64,000 bases of DNA, taken from assembly GCA_964036155.1 (NCBI GenBank), contig OZ038422.1:45841201-45905200 (forward strand), written 5' to 3'. Below, piece after piece: positions 46,117 to 63,353 of this stretch. The stretch is from Diploscapter coronatus. Taxonomy: Eukaryota; Nematoda; Chromadorea; Rhabditida; Rhabditidae. The notes below the pieces were generated by a model. It was not told the DNA's origin, did not search any database, and saw only the letters and a program-made list of their open reading frames with translations. Made by a program: the position numbers and the translations under genes. Numbering within the stretch: the stretch's first letter is position 1; every line of letters begins with the position of its first letter.

Positions 46117-48915
46117 TTATTCAAGTCCGAAATGCAAACTCGTTGATCCATCTTCCAATCTTGTCACTCTAATATGGTCATGCCTTTTGCTGAGGTTAAT
46201 TTCCTCAGATTTCTTTTTATTCACATATTCAGTGATTATTTTATACATCTCAAGCGTCGGTTTTAATGCCTTTGAATAGAATAGTAATTCGTTAGTGTAG
46301 TGGGCAACTAAACCGTAAATGTAATTGCTCATTAATTATTTAATTTCTAGTCAATTAAAGGAAAAAGTGTTACCCGATGAGTATATAACGGCAGGAGGAA
46401 AACTGTCAAATTTCGGAGGATAATCTGTTCTGGTCTCAATGCCTTCGCCTAATCTAAGAATTCCATTTAATTAGAATCATCCTATCCAAAGACCATGCCT
46501 AATTGCTTGACCCTTCCAAAATTTAATTGCGCCGTGATGATAGTTTTCTCTCATTTGAGGCATCGTAAAATTATCATCAAAATCTAAAAAAGCATAATAT
46601 GCACTTAGTATATAAAAAAAATTGCTTTACAAATATCGAAGTAATTCATAGTTTTCGAAGTATATTTCGTCCAAATATACGGAGTACCTACACTTGGATT
46701 TCCATATTTAGCAAAACTAGCAAAAAATCCTACAAATATTGAGAAAATGATGTTTAAATATTAAACTTACCTGAATAGATCCATTGAATTTTGTTATCTT
46801 TTGCCAGTGGAAACGGTTGTGGAGTTGGGTCGAATGGAAATAGATAAGTCTGAAGAGGTTTACCGACTATTTGTCGACATCAAATTTCTACCATTTCTTC
46901 TGCGTGTGCCGGAGATTTCTCAGGAGTATTTTTATATTTCGAAATGTTGCCGATTTGATCGTACGAAAAACTAAATCACATCAAATATTAATTTAATCTA
47001 GTATTTTTACTTGCGTCTATGCAAACCTATAGAGAAAAGTTCCTGCCATTTCATTAGCTTTTGCAATATCGGCTGAATAACTATAATATGTAATGTCGTC
47101 CAAAATATACTGTGGCATATCTAAAATCATAAAAATGTATGATTTAACTATTTATTTAATTGAACAAACTTTTGTTAATATAGTATTCTACGCACGAATT
47201 TTCAACAGGAATTGATCGTTTGAATTCGAGCATAACGCTTAGTTTCGAGCACACATCTCTAACCCGCTCTTCTATGGCATTTCCACTTTCATCCTGTGCA
47301 AATCTACGAATCGTGTGCGATGTTTTTTTTTTTAATATTATTATTACGATTTTACCTTGAGTGTCGAGATTCTTTGGTAACTGTACCGACCAAAGTTGGT
47401 CTAAGCTTTTGGAATTTTCGACGATTTCTGATATTATCCACTACAACCTGAACAAATAAATAGCTCAAAAACCAAACATGAATTATTTTATCGCTTCTTT
47501 TTTTATTAACCTTTCCATCAACGGCAGGCATATAAAACTCCTCAACAGTTCCATTTGCTCTAAATTGTGCCTCTAAAATCTCTCTCCATGATTTTGAGCT
47601 CATACAGTTTACAATCTAAACTGAAACCATTATTTTCGAATTTCACTAGATCGTACCTTTGAAATTTTAGCCGAATTATTGAAATTATCGTTTTTAGCAC
47701 AGCCCAACTGTTTCGTAATGAATTTTGTAATTTCTTTACTTGCAGCTAAATTCTTAATTAAATGCTTTTCTTATAAGCTCAAATTTACTTGGAGTAGGTT
47801 CCCCAATATATGGAGGGCTCATCATGATTTGCTTATCGAATAAGCTTGATGCTATGGGAGATTGCGAAAGCTGAATTCAGACGATCCTTATTTTTTTTCC
47901 ATAACTCATAAAAAATTTGTACAATATCAATAAGATTGGATCCAGAGCTGTGTCCCATTAGAGTTACATCTCTGGGATTGCCACCGAACGATCGAATTTC
48001 TCTCCGAATCCACTTTAAAGCTTCGACAATATCTGAACTCTCCTTGATGCTCGAATTTTCCCTCATTTCACCCCACAGTCCTGCATTAGCATCATAGAAT
48101 TTTCCCTTTCCGTGTGGATGCAGATTGAAAAACCCCCATATTCCGAGTCTGTATCCGATTGTAACGAAGAGCACGTTACGACCCTGAAAGTTTCAATTTT
48201 TTTTCTAGAAAAATAGCCGAATTTTACCAACCCCAGCCCAATTATGTGTTGGTATATCAGGGGGAATTTGAACCGGACTGATAAACCAATTCTTTCCTCC
48301 ATGAATAAAGGCAATAACTGGACAGTTCTTGAGCTGTTCCATGCACTGTCTGCTTGTGAATACATTGACGTGGAGACAGTCTTCAGATTCCGACCAACCA
48401 ATATCTCGTCTTGAAATTATTCATTGATTATTTGAAGAGTTGCATTTATTCAAATAATAATCGGTGCGAGTTAGTTTTGTTAAAATGTGTTATTTCGGAT
48501 TTAGCTTCAATAATTTAAGAAAACACTTTTTTACCCCTGAGGACACGCATCTTTATAAGTTGTGGCATTCAACTCACCCTTCCATTTTCGCACTGGAACC
48601 GTCTTTTTTAATCTTGATTTAAAAAGATTTTAATATATGAAAACATCGTTCGTTTACTCACAGTAATTTCCCTATCGCCGGTTCTCCGTATGGAACACCA
48701 AAAAATTGCACTCCTTTTATATTGTCGTGTACCTCGACTTCTTTACCGAATAATGCACCTTTGCTAAATTTTTCAAAATGACGGTCTTAATCGAATTTCA
48801 GTCTTGTTTACCTTGTTCGAACTCTAACAATATTATCAAAAATCGCGGATGCAGAAACGATAGAGAAAATCAATATTATAGCGCAATCACTGTGCTTCGA
48901 GCTATCCATTATCAT
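46117..48915 (-). CDS. Carboxylesterase, CEST-type, TM anchor lost (copy 2)
   Basis: Seventeen exons in the same arrangement as copy 1 (first 48812-48915, last 46117-46307) give 644 codons with all phases consistent. Signal peptide (IILIFSIVSASA), SEDCLHVNVF, FIHGG, GHSSG nucleophile, acid in LVGTVTKES and His in AHAEEMTYLF are intact, so the enzyme should be active. The frame ends at HFGLE directly before the position of the TM helix of copy 1; a one-base shortfall relative to copy 1 and substitutions separate it from the TM-coding sequence that survives downstream. A soluble or secreted product is predicted. The intron after 46499 has a GC donor. Long stretches, introns included, are identical to copy 1. 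Confidence 0.87.
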
Positions 48916-49587
48916 TTTTCCGGGCAAATTGTACTTTTGTCCTAGGCATTATTTTTTTAAAATATTTATTTACAAAAAATTTCTAAAAAAAAATAATCTC
49001 ACAATTCTGTAAGAGGAAACTTAAAGAAAGTGTTCATAAAATTAGCTAATATTGATTTTATGTCCATTTTTGTGAGGGCTTCTCTGGACTAAGCGTAAAG
49101 AAAGAAATGCATACTTTTCCTAACATTTCCTAGATAAACATCCTAATTAAGTTGAAAAAATGATAACTAATAAAGGTTCAAATAAATAAAAACGTGAAAA
49201 ATAAATATTTCATTTGAAATGGACATTGAAACAAAACCGAAATGCCTTATCAGGCGAAAAGTTGCAATATTACATTTTTACTACACATCATTGCAATAGC
49301 AGCAAGAATTTTGCAGAATGAAAATGCTAGGATCATATTTATTGATTCATTCTGATAATTTTTCGCTCTAAAGTCTCATAATAATTTTAGAATAGAAACA
49401 CAATTATCTGGAATTATCGTTGCATTAGAAAGTTACCTTTTTCATACTCATAACTATTTTCGGAAAGAATATCAGAGAAATATAATTTAGAATCATTCCA
49501 AATTTGAAATTCATGCAAACTAGATATATATCAACAATCAATTAATCTATGATTTTTTTTCATTTTGAGATCATCATGATAAAACGT
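48916..49587. other. Spacer between copies 2 and 3
   Basis: AT-rich with no exon. Holds the 5' flank of copy 2 and the 3' flank of copy 3. A GAGATCAT motif follows the stop region of all three esterases, a shared 3' flank. Confidence 0.5.
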
Positions 49588-53156
<3,569 letters not shown>

Positions 53157-54097
53157 GGTATTGGCGATTTGAATACGTATACTATGCAGGAAAAATCAAA
53201 CATAACTTGTAGGGTACAATGGGTGAGATTGATAAGGAATTGAAGAATGGGTGAGCATAAATAGGAAAAAAATAAGCCAGGTCAACTGATCAGTGAATAA
53301 TGATTTCTGCTCACATTAATGAGAAAATCCACTTTTCCGCCAAATTATGTGAAACTACAGAACCTTTGATTCATAAAATTTTGTTAAGTCATACCTGTGA
53401 ATTAATTTGTCACCAGCGCCATCAATAGAGCCTGAGTTGAAATTCGGCAATGAATAAATTCTCAAAATTTTGAAAAATATATAACAGGCATTATCTGATT
53501 GTTGATTTTCATTTAAAAAAATGAACTCTAAAACTGACCTTTTATTCGACATAAAAATGTGCTTAACTACTGCAATACCTCATCTTAAAAATAGCACAGA
53601 ATTGGTTTGTATCATTTTCCATGAAAACGAGCAAAATGACCCGTAAATGATGATGAAATGGAAAAAATAAGTGAATCGTAAATGATAAGTTCCATTTTTA
53701 AAGAAAAAATATTCAAATCGGGATATGATTGATTTAGGAGAAATACCAGTAAAATAGCAGAAATGGCTGAGGTCAAATACAGATTTCTTCAATTTTCAAA
53801 AGTCTACTTCTTCAAGGAAAAGAAGAAAAGTGCGCTGACCCAAAGAATAATAATGTTCGATAATCCTAGTTTCAATAGAAACGAAAAATAGATGAACTTA
53901 TCTATAGAAGTACACCTTACAAGTTACTGATATATCAATATTTTAATGAAAAAATCATTTTACAAGAAAATGATATGAAAAATGTTTAAAGAAAGAAAGG
54001 GAAAGTTCTGAAATTGTCCTATACCAAATAGCCCAGCAGCTGTGCCTGAATGTCCTGACTAGCAGTCAGGAGTCAGCAATCAGTCAATGCTTGAAGC
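53157..54097. other. Intergenic, upstream of esterase copy 3
   Basis: No exon recognised. AT-rich; several short open frames without domains or splice signals. Confidence 0.5.
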
Positions 54098-56685
54098 CTA
54101 GAAAGTGTCGTACATGCGGACCTCGACCGTGTGCTTGTCGCCGCTTGCTTCGTCCACCCAAATCTCAGTTAGAGCCGATGTTCCGGGCCAGTCCTTGTGC
54201 AGAGTCACTGGAATATAAAATGCATGACTTGTAAACCATGTTTCAAGAAATTCGTGTAAAGGAATAGTGCATGAATGCATGTGTGGCGATTATTTGTAAT
54301 CTTTATTCTTTTTACTTCAAGAATACACACGGATATCGTTTCTTCCTGATATGAATTTCCTTGCATTCTTAGCAATAAACCCAAAGCACTATAAAACTTA
54401 TCCACTCACTCGTCTCCAGCTTCATTCCCTCGGGCGTGTTTGGTTTTCTCGGCGAGGTCGGCTCGATGCTCTGAAACAGAGACGTAGACGGGGGGCGAGA
54501 CGCTGTCGATGCCTAAAATATCATTGTTCAAACGTCTACTTTTCTTATCCAGTACTTCTTTTTCACTTTCTTAGGTTTAATCCTGAATCCACGTAATTTT
54601 AAATCCCGATCAAAAAGGCAAGAGAGAGAGAGAGAGAGATGCGAGTAGGGAAATATTGTATTAGGTTTTCACCGGAATTTGTTGTCATCGGGATTCAGTA
54701 ACAGCCGTTTCTTAATCTACGACAGATAAAATTTAGAATAAGTTTTGAAAATATCGCATTCCGAGTGCCGCGTCTGTTCTGGATGCTCAATCGAATGCGG
54801 CTGTTGAGTTCCTCCTGCTGTTCCCTGACCTGTCTCCTCTCCTGCCTCGCAGCATTACCTCACTGACCTGTGAATTCGAGGATCCCATCGAGCTGGTCCT
54901 CGCGTCCTCCGGGAAGTAGTCCGTTTCTGCCGTGTCATCCGAGTCAGATCCGCTCCCCGAAGCAGTCAACTCAGTCGTGTAGTTCGGCACAGTCGGCGCG
55001 GTGCTGTTCCTGAAAAAGTACACTCAATGGGGGTCGGATACACGAAAGATTGGGAGCACTCCCAGTGTAAGCCTCACTCACAAATGTTGCGAGGTGAGCT
55101 CACATTGGGAACGAGTTAGATCCCTCCCAGTCGTTCGTGGACCCGGGCCCAGAAATTACAAGAGTTGAAAAGTTAGAACGTGGAAATTCCAATTTTACTG
55201 CTAGGAAAAGAAATAATTCCAAGCCTTTTTCACAAGTCAGAATTTCATGTTTGAACCACCTGCGCCTGGGTCTGGGTCTGGGTCTGCTCTCGAGGATGGA
55301 ACTGATGGAGTCTTCTCTCATGGGACGCACCACAGTCATTCTGTAGGTGTTCTCAAAGAAGTCGTAGTACTCGTCATCCGAGTTGGCTAGGGAGGCAGTA
55401 CTCGACTCGCTGTCGAAGTCGTCGGGTCTGACTCGCTCGTAGACGGGAGGATCGTCAGGCAGAATGTACGAGTAGGGTGGCACGCCCAGAATGGGGGTCG
55501 TCGCACGGCCATGCGAGACTGCAGCGACGTTCGTCGAAGAGGTCTGCAATCAGATTCAATCATCGTTTATTTTTAAATTATGATCTTTTTTTTCTCTTCA
55601 AGAACTTTAACATTTCTGAAGAAGATCACGTTTTCAATACTTCACACCTCCCTGTCTGTACAGAGGATAACTCGTGTAGAACAACTATGATATAATCAAA
55701 AAAAAAAAAGTATTCTGATTTGACCAACAATTCATCATTTGGCAACTTGAAAATCGAATCAGTTCCGAACTTCGACATTACCTGAGAAATGGAAACATGG
55801 AGGGGAGATGAAAGAGAGACGGGCAACGACAGTTCCGAGAGATCCGACAGCGAGCAGGACGAGGACGACGGGGTGCTGCTGCGGAACTGTAAGAGTTCTT
55901 TGACTTCGATGAATTATAATCAAAGAGAGAGAACAGGGATTCTTGCAAATCATAATCGAACTTTGAAAATTTTATAAAATGATACTTCTCGAAAACACTT
56001 TATTTCACGGTACGACGTGTCTCAGTTATTCTGTTCTTGTATTCTCGATTTTTTTTTAATGTTTGCAAACCTTACACTCGAAAACGGCGACCACCAGGTT
56101 CTCTCCTGGCCGCTGTCCTTGTCGGCGAGTCCGAGATCGTCCCTGCTGCTGCTGTTTTTATCCGGAGATTTAAAATGAGTTGGTGAGAGAAGGCTGTTTT
56201 CCTTGTGTAGATGCTAAAAAATGAATATTCTGAAAATTTGAGTTAGAAAAAATGAAAATGCTCCTTCATTTGACTCGACCTATTGAATTCAATAAGAAAA
56301 CAAGAAACGCTTGGATCCTTATCAGTGCTATAGAAAAACTGCTCATTGTGATTCCCATCTCTTTTTTTTCAGTTCTTCATATTGTTTATCAGAAGAGGAT
56401 GAAAATGCAAGAGCGAGGGTAGTAACTACAATGGGTCTAAAATGGTCACGAGAAAAACTCATTTCCCCAAACATCAGGAACAAGTTGCGAACTGACCGAG
56501 CAGCTGTTGCTGGGGGACAAAGTTGCATGATTGGTATGCTCGCGTGCCTCGGCCATGAGCGGCAAGGGCGAGCGACGTCTCAACGGCCACGAATTCCATT
56601 TCTGATCCTTCTCCCAGTCCTCACAGAACTCTGCCAACGAACCAATTGAACCCACTGAATCGATCGACACTGACACTGCAGTCAT
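54098..56685 (-). CDS. Ser-rich protein of unknown function with conserved-looking C-terminus
   Basis: Exons with good junctions: 55782-55886, 55104-55543, 54868-55009, 54410-54512, 54098-54207. These join in frame. They encode a Ser-rich N-terminal part (SSTPSSSSCSLSDLSELSL), a Pro/acidic part (YSYILPDDPPVYERVRPDDF; DDEYYDFFENTYRMTVVRP), an Arg/Pro run, an acidic Ser-rich region and a compact end HKDWPGTSALTEIWVDEA..HTVEVRMYDTF. The composition changes from low-complexity to globular at the C-terminus, suggesting disordered phosphorylation-prone regions plus a short domain. No signal peptide or TM. The 5' end is uncertain: 56497-56685 (MTAVSVSIDSVGSIGSLAEF) and 56076-56151 look coding but do not join in frame with simple GT donors. 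I do not recognise the family. Confidence 0.6.
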
Positions 56686-58551
56686 TGCTGTCTGCAAGGA
56701 AAGAAAGTCGAGAAACCCACGAAATTCAAAGGCAGCTGAGAAATGGCGTGAAGACATGGTCTATCTATTACCAAACTACTTCGCCTTACCTTCACACCCT
56801 TCCCTATCTCTAACTATCGCGCACGCCATCATATCATCCCGTCATTTCAAAATTGCCAAAGTCAAACGAGCAAAAGAAGGATGAGTGGGAATTATAGAAA
56901 ATCGCGATGCATTCAGAATCCTGAAACTGTTCGAGCGTTTCGAAATGTGAAAAGCTGAAAATAATCTAGAGAAAAAGTTCGGAAAAAATATTACAACAGG
57001 ACTAAAAATTGGGAATTTTACAAGAAAATGAGTTAAAAGAAGGTCAGAAATATCGAGATCAATTATTTCAATGGAAGATATGATAGAAAGAAAGTTCAAA
57101 AAATCTGCAAAAAATTTCGCAAAGTTGCGAAAGGATTGCGAGTAATGACGAAGAAGAACTCCAAGATGCAGAAATGGAGGAATGCCACTTTGCAAAAAAT
57201 CAGCAATGAACGAAAATGACGCAAAGAAAATGGAAGAGTAAAAAAATGAGATGAATTCATGCGGTCCTTCAGCCAGAACTGATTTCGAACTGAAGTTTGA
57301 AATTCGTGCGACTTTTTGGCGAACTTTATCAGGTTATCGATTTTGCAGTCAGCCTGACTAATTTTTGTCGTTTCGTAATCTTGCATCGGAAAATTGGTCA
57401 TCTTTTGCCGAATTACTTGGGCATTTTTGTCAAACTGGCAATTTTAAAATTTCTCGTGCGTTTTCCTATTTTTGATAAAAATTCATCAATACAGATTTTA
57501 CGAGTCAATAGACTTTATTGCTCTATATCGAATAATCGAATAATAAACTTTTCAATAAAATAGAATAATATAGAATTTTGTATCTTCTAAATCCACACAG
57601 ACAAGTCTCGAAAATATATAATATGTGTTTGATGATGGAATAATTTGATTTGGAATTACAGTAAAATGATCATAGAATAACGTGATAAATGTTCACAAAA
57701 TAAATACTGCCGCATAGTGCTAGATGAATGGGGGATTTGATTGGATAAGTTTAGATCCGCCTACATTCTCAAAGAAGTGGGTGGATCTAACTGGATACAA
57801 AATAGTTGGAAACGTCAGGAAAGTAATAATATGGAGAAGAGTACCTGTTAGCAAAAAGAGGAGATCGCTTAGAGATTTCCTAAGATTTCAATGTTAAAGA
57901 GATACAATCTCATAAAGTTGTGCGCTTTAAAAAAGCAATTTGGAAAGTGAATTTTGAAAAACTGAAAAAATCAGCAACGTTTCAAAAATGTTCTTTCCAA
58001 ATTACCTAGCTTTCAATATTTCATCGCACAACCTTTTTCAAAAATACGGCGAAATCTCGCAAGACAGCAAAATTGCTACAATAAATATCCGTCTTAAAGT
58101 GGGAAACATGATTTTATGTCATAATCAAATAATAATTCTTAACACACATCATCATAAAAGTCTTAGAATATGTTTTGTTATGTCTCCAATAATTCAGTAG
58201 AACATCTCATCAGTAAAAATCATAATAAATATATCTGATCTTCAAACTTCAAATAATATCAATATAGCGCGCTCTTATCATGTATCATGTTGACAGGAAG
58301 TTTTTCAGGGGTTAGAAGCTAGTAATTTCACCTTTCAAAGATAGAGAAGAATATGATAATTTTAGAATAGGACCTTCTAAAATAGATAAAATCTTTAAAC
58401 GAGAAAGAAATTAATTGCATAGGACAGATGGATGTTAAGGGATTTTTTGGGGATGAAGAGGGTGGATTTTGGCGAGGGACGGGGGATCAAGTTGTTCTAC
58501 CTTCCCTGGTTTTCTGCTTCGGGTGTTGTTGGTGTTGCTGCTGGGGGGAAC
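56686..58551. other. Intergenic, 3' of mex-3 and 5' of the Ser-rich gene
   Basis: About 1.9 kb, no exon recognised. Includes the 3' flank of mex-3. Confidence 0.5.
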
Positions 58552-61500
58552 TCAGGCAGTGAACTGCTGCGCGAGAATCAGCTCAGTGATCAGACGATCC
58601 AGGCTCAGCCCCGAGAGCACGTTGTTCAGCGACGTCTGCAAATTAATTGATTTGATTTGTGAAAAAAAACGATCAAAATTGAATAAAATATTTATAAAAT
58701 GGAATGATTTTTGCGACGAATTTCACCCATTTCACAAATGTGTCTTTTGGATTCTTCTTCCTATTCAACTGAAGTAAGAATTCTACTTTACGGCTTGATG
58801 AAAAGCCCACTTGGATTTTTTTTCACATAAATAGGATAGAGGTATAGAGGGAGTCGGTAGGCTAATTTTATGCTCATAGTTCCAAAAATTATAAGCACAC
58901 AAGTAATTTACTCACCTCTATACCCCTACCTTATTTATGAGAACAATCCATCTAGTGATCTTTTCATCAAACCCACTTCACTTTCAAATGCGCGAAATGT
59001 TTCTACCTGTTGAGTGTGATTCTGCAACTCGGAGAAGTGGCTGACACTGGTCTGAGGATCGGTAATGGGCATGTTGCCGGTTCGCTGGTAGATGTGCTGC
59101 TCGATTTCCTTCCGAGCCGCTTCCACGTTGTGCGGAAGTCCGGTCACCTGAAGAATAAACGATAAGTTCTTCTTTATTTTCATTTGAAAATTTCATCTGC
59201 AGAATTTTCGAAATGGTCTCACTATTTTTGAATTAGTGAGTCAAATTCATTCTGATTTTACATCTTAAATTTTGTTTACATCTTTTATCTTCAAGCAAAA
59301 TTTCATTTCTATTCAAGGATCAAGTCGCCATTTTATGATATTATAAAATACCTCAAAGATAGGTTCCCTCTCGCGACTGGGAGTGATGATATAGGTGTGA
59401 GTGTCCTGTTGGATGCGTTTGATGGTGGCTCCCTTCGGCCCGACCACCAGTCCAACCACGCGCAACGGCACGCGCACATACTTCGTCACATGACCAGGGG
59501 CAGGAACTCCGCCTGAAATCTCATCAATTAGTTTGCATATTCGATTTTCAGAAAAATGAGAAGAAGTGCACATTATTTAAGTTCAAATCAAAATCAAAAC
59601 ACTACATTCACATCGTGACTTGTGAAAACTGCAAAAAAAAAAATTGTGCTTTGCAAAGACAGAATGTGGATTCAGAAACTTATTCGAACTAAAAATTCTT
59701 GGCATTGTAAAGGAATCTATATGAAGATGAATGTTCACAAGAGGAGAGAATATTCATTTACAATGCGGTGAGAAATGATTGTGCTCTGGCAAGCAAACCG
59801 AACATACGAGTTGCATCAAAGGGTGCATCGACAACAGTGACGAGAGACTGCTGGCCGTGAGGCGGCAGGGGGTAGTTGAAGCCGTCCAGTGGCGGCTGTT
59901 GCTGCTGGTTGGTTTGACTGGGGCTGAAGGGCGGAGGAGAGGGAGTGGAAGACACGGCAGACAGTGGAGTCAGACAGGAAGGTGGAGGCTGCTGAAAAGA
60001 CAGCGCGCGTCCACCAATCTGGCAAAGAGCCTATTTTCCGGGAAATGCGCATAACGGGGGTTGTTTTGAAGAAAAAGTTCCGATTGTTCGATGGACATCG
60101 TGCAGATGTCAAAAAGTATGTGTTTCATCCGAATGATTGAACAATCGAAATCAAAATTGAATTCAGCAGCAGCAGCAGCAGCAGCAACAACAACCGTTGC
60201 ATTTCCCAGAAAAGACGACTCTTACCGTCACAGGAGCAGGCATAGTGAGCACAGGAGCAGTGACAGTAGGCAGAGTGAAGAGAGGCATGTTAAGCAGGGA
60301 TAGGGGAGGGGAAGTGGACGAAGAGGAACGAGTCCCTCCTCCGCGCAGGGACGAGGAAGAGGCCGTACCCTGGGAGTGACGACGACTGGCTCGAATCTGG
60401 GTGAAGTGCTCTGCCGCGCACTCGATCTCCTTCTTGGCCTCGATGACGTCCTCAGGCCGTCCCGTCACCACGAACACGGGCTCCTCTCCACGCACCGGCG
60501 TCTTGATGTACGTGTTCGTCTTCGCTCGCAGCGCCTTGATCTTGCAGCCTGAAAATGAAAAATGTCCATAAATCGGTTTTTCAAGAGAATTGATCAATTT
60601 TGCTTTACTTCAACTGTAAGTACCAACTTTGCCAGATATTGAATACTGTTACTTCTTTGTCACCATCTTTTGCAAGATCGTACTAACATTTGGAAAGAAT
60701 GTGCTAAAATCCTTGAACTTCATCAGATGACATTGGAGAAAAGGTATGTTTCCTGCCTTTTCAATTCTGACAAACTCATTTTCTTAAAAATTGCATACAT
60801 TTGGTAAAATTTCATGTGAATTCCGTCTTTATGAAAGTATGTTCTTGAAAATGTCGAATTTCCAACATTTTTCAAACCCCGTAATTTTCAAGTTCCCCCT
60901 TATAATTTCCGAGGACCAAAGTTCGTCGAGTCAAAATTATTCGGACGGTTTTATTTTTCACGTAATGATTGCCTTCGCAGCATGGGTCAAGTTAGCCTCT
61001 GCCCTGGCACCTCCTCTCCCTTCGCTCGCCTCTTCCCTTTCCCCTTTTTCATTCCCTTCCTCTTCCTTTTTCTCATCTTTCACTCGTTCAGGAGGACCAG
61101 GCCAGCTGTACAAATGTTGTTGTATAACCTTTATTGCCCTCCTGCTGCTTACCAATCATATTTAATCGTCTCCCCTCTTCATATATCTCAGCCCGCTTTC
61201 ATCGGCTATCTTTTATCACTTGATAGCAAGTCAAGTCGAAATAAAGGGAGACCGCAAGGTTTGTGGCGTTTTTGTCAGATCCTAAAATGATCATCAAGCG
61301 AGGAAAAGAGAACGGGGCAAATTTAACTGCTACTCATTTGGGGGAATGACTGCGTCTGACCTATTGTTCATCATGGAAGGTGGTAGAGATGCAGAGTAAA
61401 TGGGGAAGGGGAGAACAGAGCGCGCCATTTCCAACGGCAAAACGGAAGAATCGTTTCCCGCTGTGCGGCTCGGTCTTTGAGGGGTGAAAATGAGGTGATG

Positions 61501-63353
61501 GAGTGGGAGAATTGAGAGGGGCAGAGATGGAAAGGAAGCTGGACCTGACTTGGAAGGCGAAGGCAAAGGCAAAGGCAGACATAGGACATCTGCCCTGACT
61601 GAATGACCAACAGACCTCCGACTGAGAATGTCCCATTGCAGAATTGCAGGCATAAAATGACAATTGGAAGGAAACCCGAGTCAATCTGTGCGAAGCAGAG
61701 ACGATTACCTGCTGGCTAATGGCTTTGATCTCTTGATTAGTCAGCAGATTGCCCGAAAGATAAAAGATTTTAACTGCCAGATACTACTGCTGCCGCTTGA
61801 TTGAAAATCAAATATCACAAAAATCATGGATGACTTGGAGAAGTTGGAAATCGCATATTTTCGAAGACTAATTTTTGCGACTCAGAAATTTTAACCTCGT
61901 TAGTTATCACCTTTTTCCTGAAAAATAGCTAGTGGAAGAGAAAAAGAGGGTGGAAACAATAAGAAGGTGGCAACTACAATGATCCCGTTTTCTTGTATCT
62001 TTCTTCCTGTGACCAACTTATTCATCTTCAAAAAATTCATTTTCTTTGATTTCATTCCAAAAACCTTGACCACCCCATCTTCTCTCGTCTTCAATCTGTA
62101 TCCAAAATCCCTGTGCAGTTTTGCATTCTGCAGCCAAAGCAGCATCACACACACACACATACGGCTTTGTTTTCCTGCTCTTCTCGGCGACTTCCACGCA
62201 TAAATATTTATTCTGAATGTCACCGGAGCCCCCTTCTCCCTTTCCCTCTGCCTTGCACTTTCTTGTCCTTCTCCTTCTGGTTCTTCTTGCCCCGCCCACT
62301 ACTTGCTCTTTCTTCTCCTCCATAAACAAACAAGTTCTCGATGACAAGCCTTGTTAGACAGTTACTTACTTTGCACTATCCCCTTTCTCTAGCTGCTAAC
62401 GACGAGAGATGATGCGGACCGAAGGAGGAATTAGTGAAGCAGACATCATATCTGCTCGTTCAAAACACTATATCCAAAAATAGGTTAAGAACTTTACTGT
62501 TCGGCGGAAAAAAATCGAACGCTTCTTTCCGAGGAAATTACGAAAATTGCTATTTACAAAGATTTCCGCGCTCTAACCCTAAAAATAAACATCGCCCAGC
62601 TACTAAACTTAAAATTAGTCGTAAAATGACCAGGCGTATCGCGCAATCAGAAATCAAATCTGCTATTGAAGAACGACTAATTGGTTGCTTGGTTTCCCTT
62701 CCTAACGATCGGTCTGTCATTCGTTGATGTTGCCCCCGCATAACTTCTACTTTTATTATCTCCTAGCTACTAATTACGGCCATTCTCCTCATTCAGCTGC
62801 GTGTCAAGGGATAATCTTCGTGAATAAAAATGAATTATTAGAAAGAACGTCAGAAAAGATATTATGCGAAATGGCACAAATCAATGCAGAACTTTTGACT
62901 CACAATTTTTATGGAAACAATCGGCTCTAAATTGAAAATTTCGTGAAAACCCTTACAAGCAAGACCGACACCCATTCGAACCTCTTTCCAAAATTTACCT
63001 AAACCCTCCAATCGCTTTTCAGAAACATGTCTTTAGTTTTTTGTTTAAATTTTGAGAAACATTCCCGACAAATCTCACCAAGTGACGAGTTGCACAGGAG
63101 TTTTTCTCTCGAAATTTTCAAACGCACCCTGTCTGCCAACGATCTCGGCGACGTGTTCACTGCTGGGGACCTCGACACTTTCGGTCACGTTGCGCACGCC
63201 GAGCAGGGACCGCATCATGGCCAGATCGTCTGCATTCTCATTGGTCGGGGAGCCCCTCGAATTGTCGTCGCCCATCTCGTAGAACCACGAGCCCGGCTGC
63301 TGACTCCACGCCACGCCCGTCGTCGTCGTCAGAGCTCCGTTGTCCTCTTTCAT
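58552..63353 (-). CDS. mex-3: MEX-3-type RNA-binding protein with two KH domains
   Basis: Six exons (63128-63353, 60226-60548, 59808-59991, 59352-59512, 59007-59147, 58552-58635) give 373 codons with consistent phases. KH1 spans the first splice: [10 protein letters not shown] then [19 protein letters not shown] with the GRQG loop, ending [19 protein letters not shown] Ser/Pro/Gln-rich linker follows. KH2 begins [20 protein letters not shown] with the GPKG loop and ends [21 protein letters not shown]. The KH pair and spacing are those of MEX-3, which binds 3' UTRs to repress translation of blastomere-fate mRNAs such as pal-1. Like the C. elegans protein it has no RING finger. Intron 1 is 2.6 kb, unusual for this genome and a likely home for regulatory elements. 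A CAG acceptor precedes the ATG; a further 5' exon is possible. Confidence 0.92.
60163..60187. repeat. CAG trinucleotide repeat in a mex-3 intron
   Basis: A run of AGC/CAG triplets followed by CAACAACAAC lies about 40-60 bases after the donor of the KH1 exon (60226). Read on the transcribed strand it is a CTG/GTTG run. A candidate microsatellite. Confidence 0.7.
60549..63127. other. Large first intron of mex-3
   Basis: 2.6 kb without recognisable exons on either strand. Contains pyrimidine-rich tracts (61010-61090), a GGCAAA tandem near 61557-61578 and CA repeats near 62149-62159. Confidence 0.55.

Noticed and set aside
61330..62347. Overlapping open frames of about 107 codons in several frames
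   Set aside because: All lie in the first intron of mex-3, overlap each other on both strands and are low in complexity.
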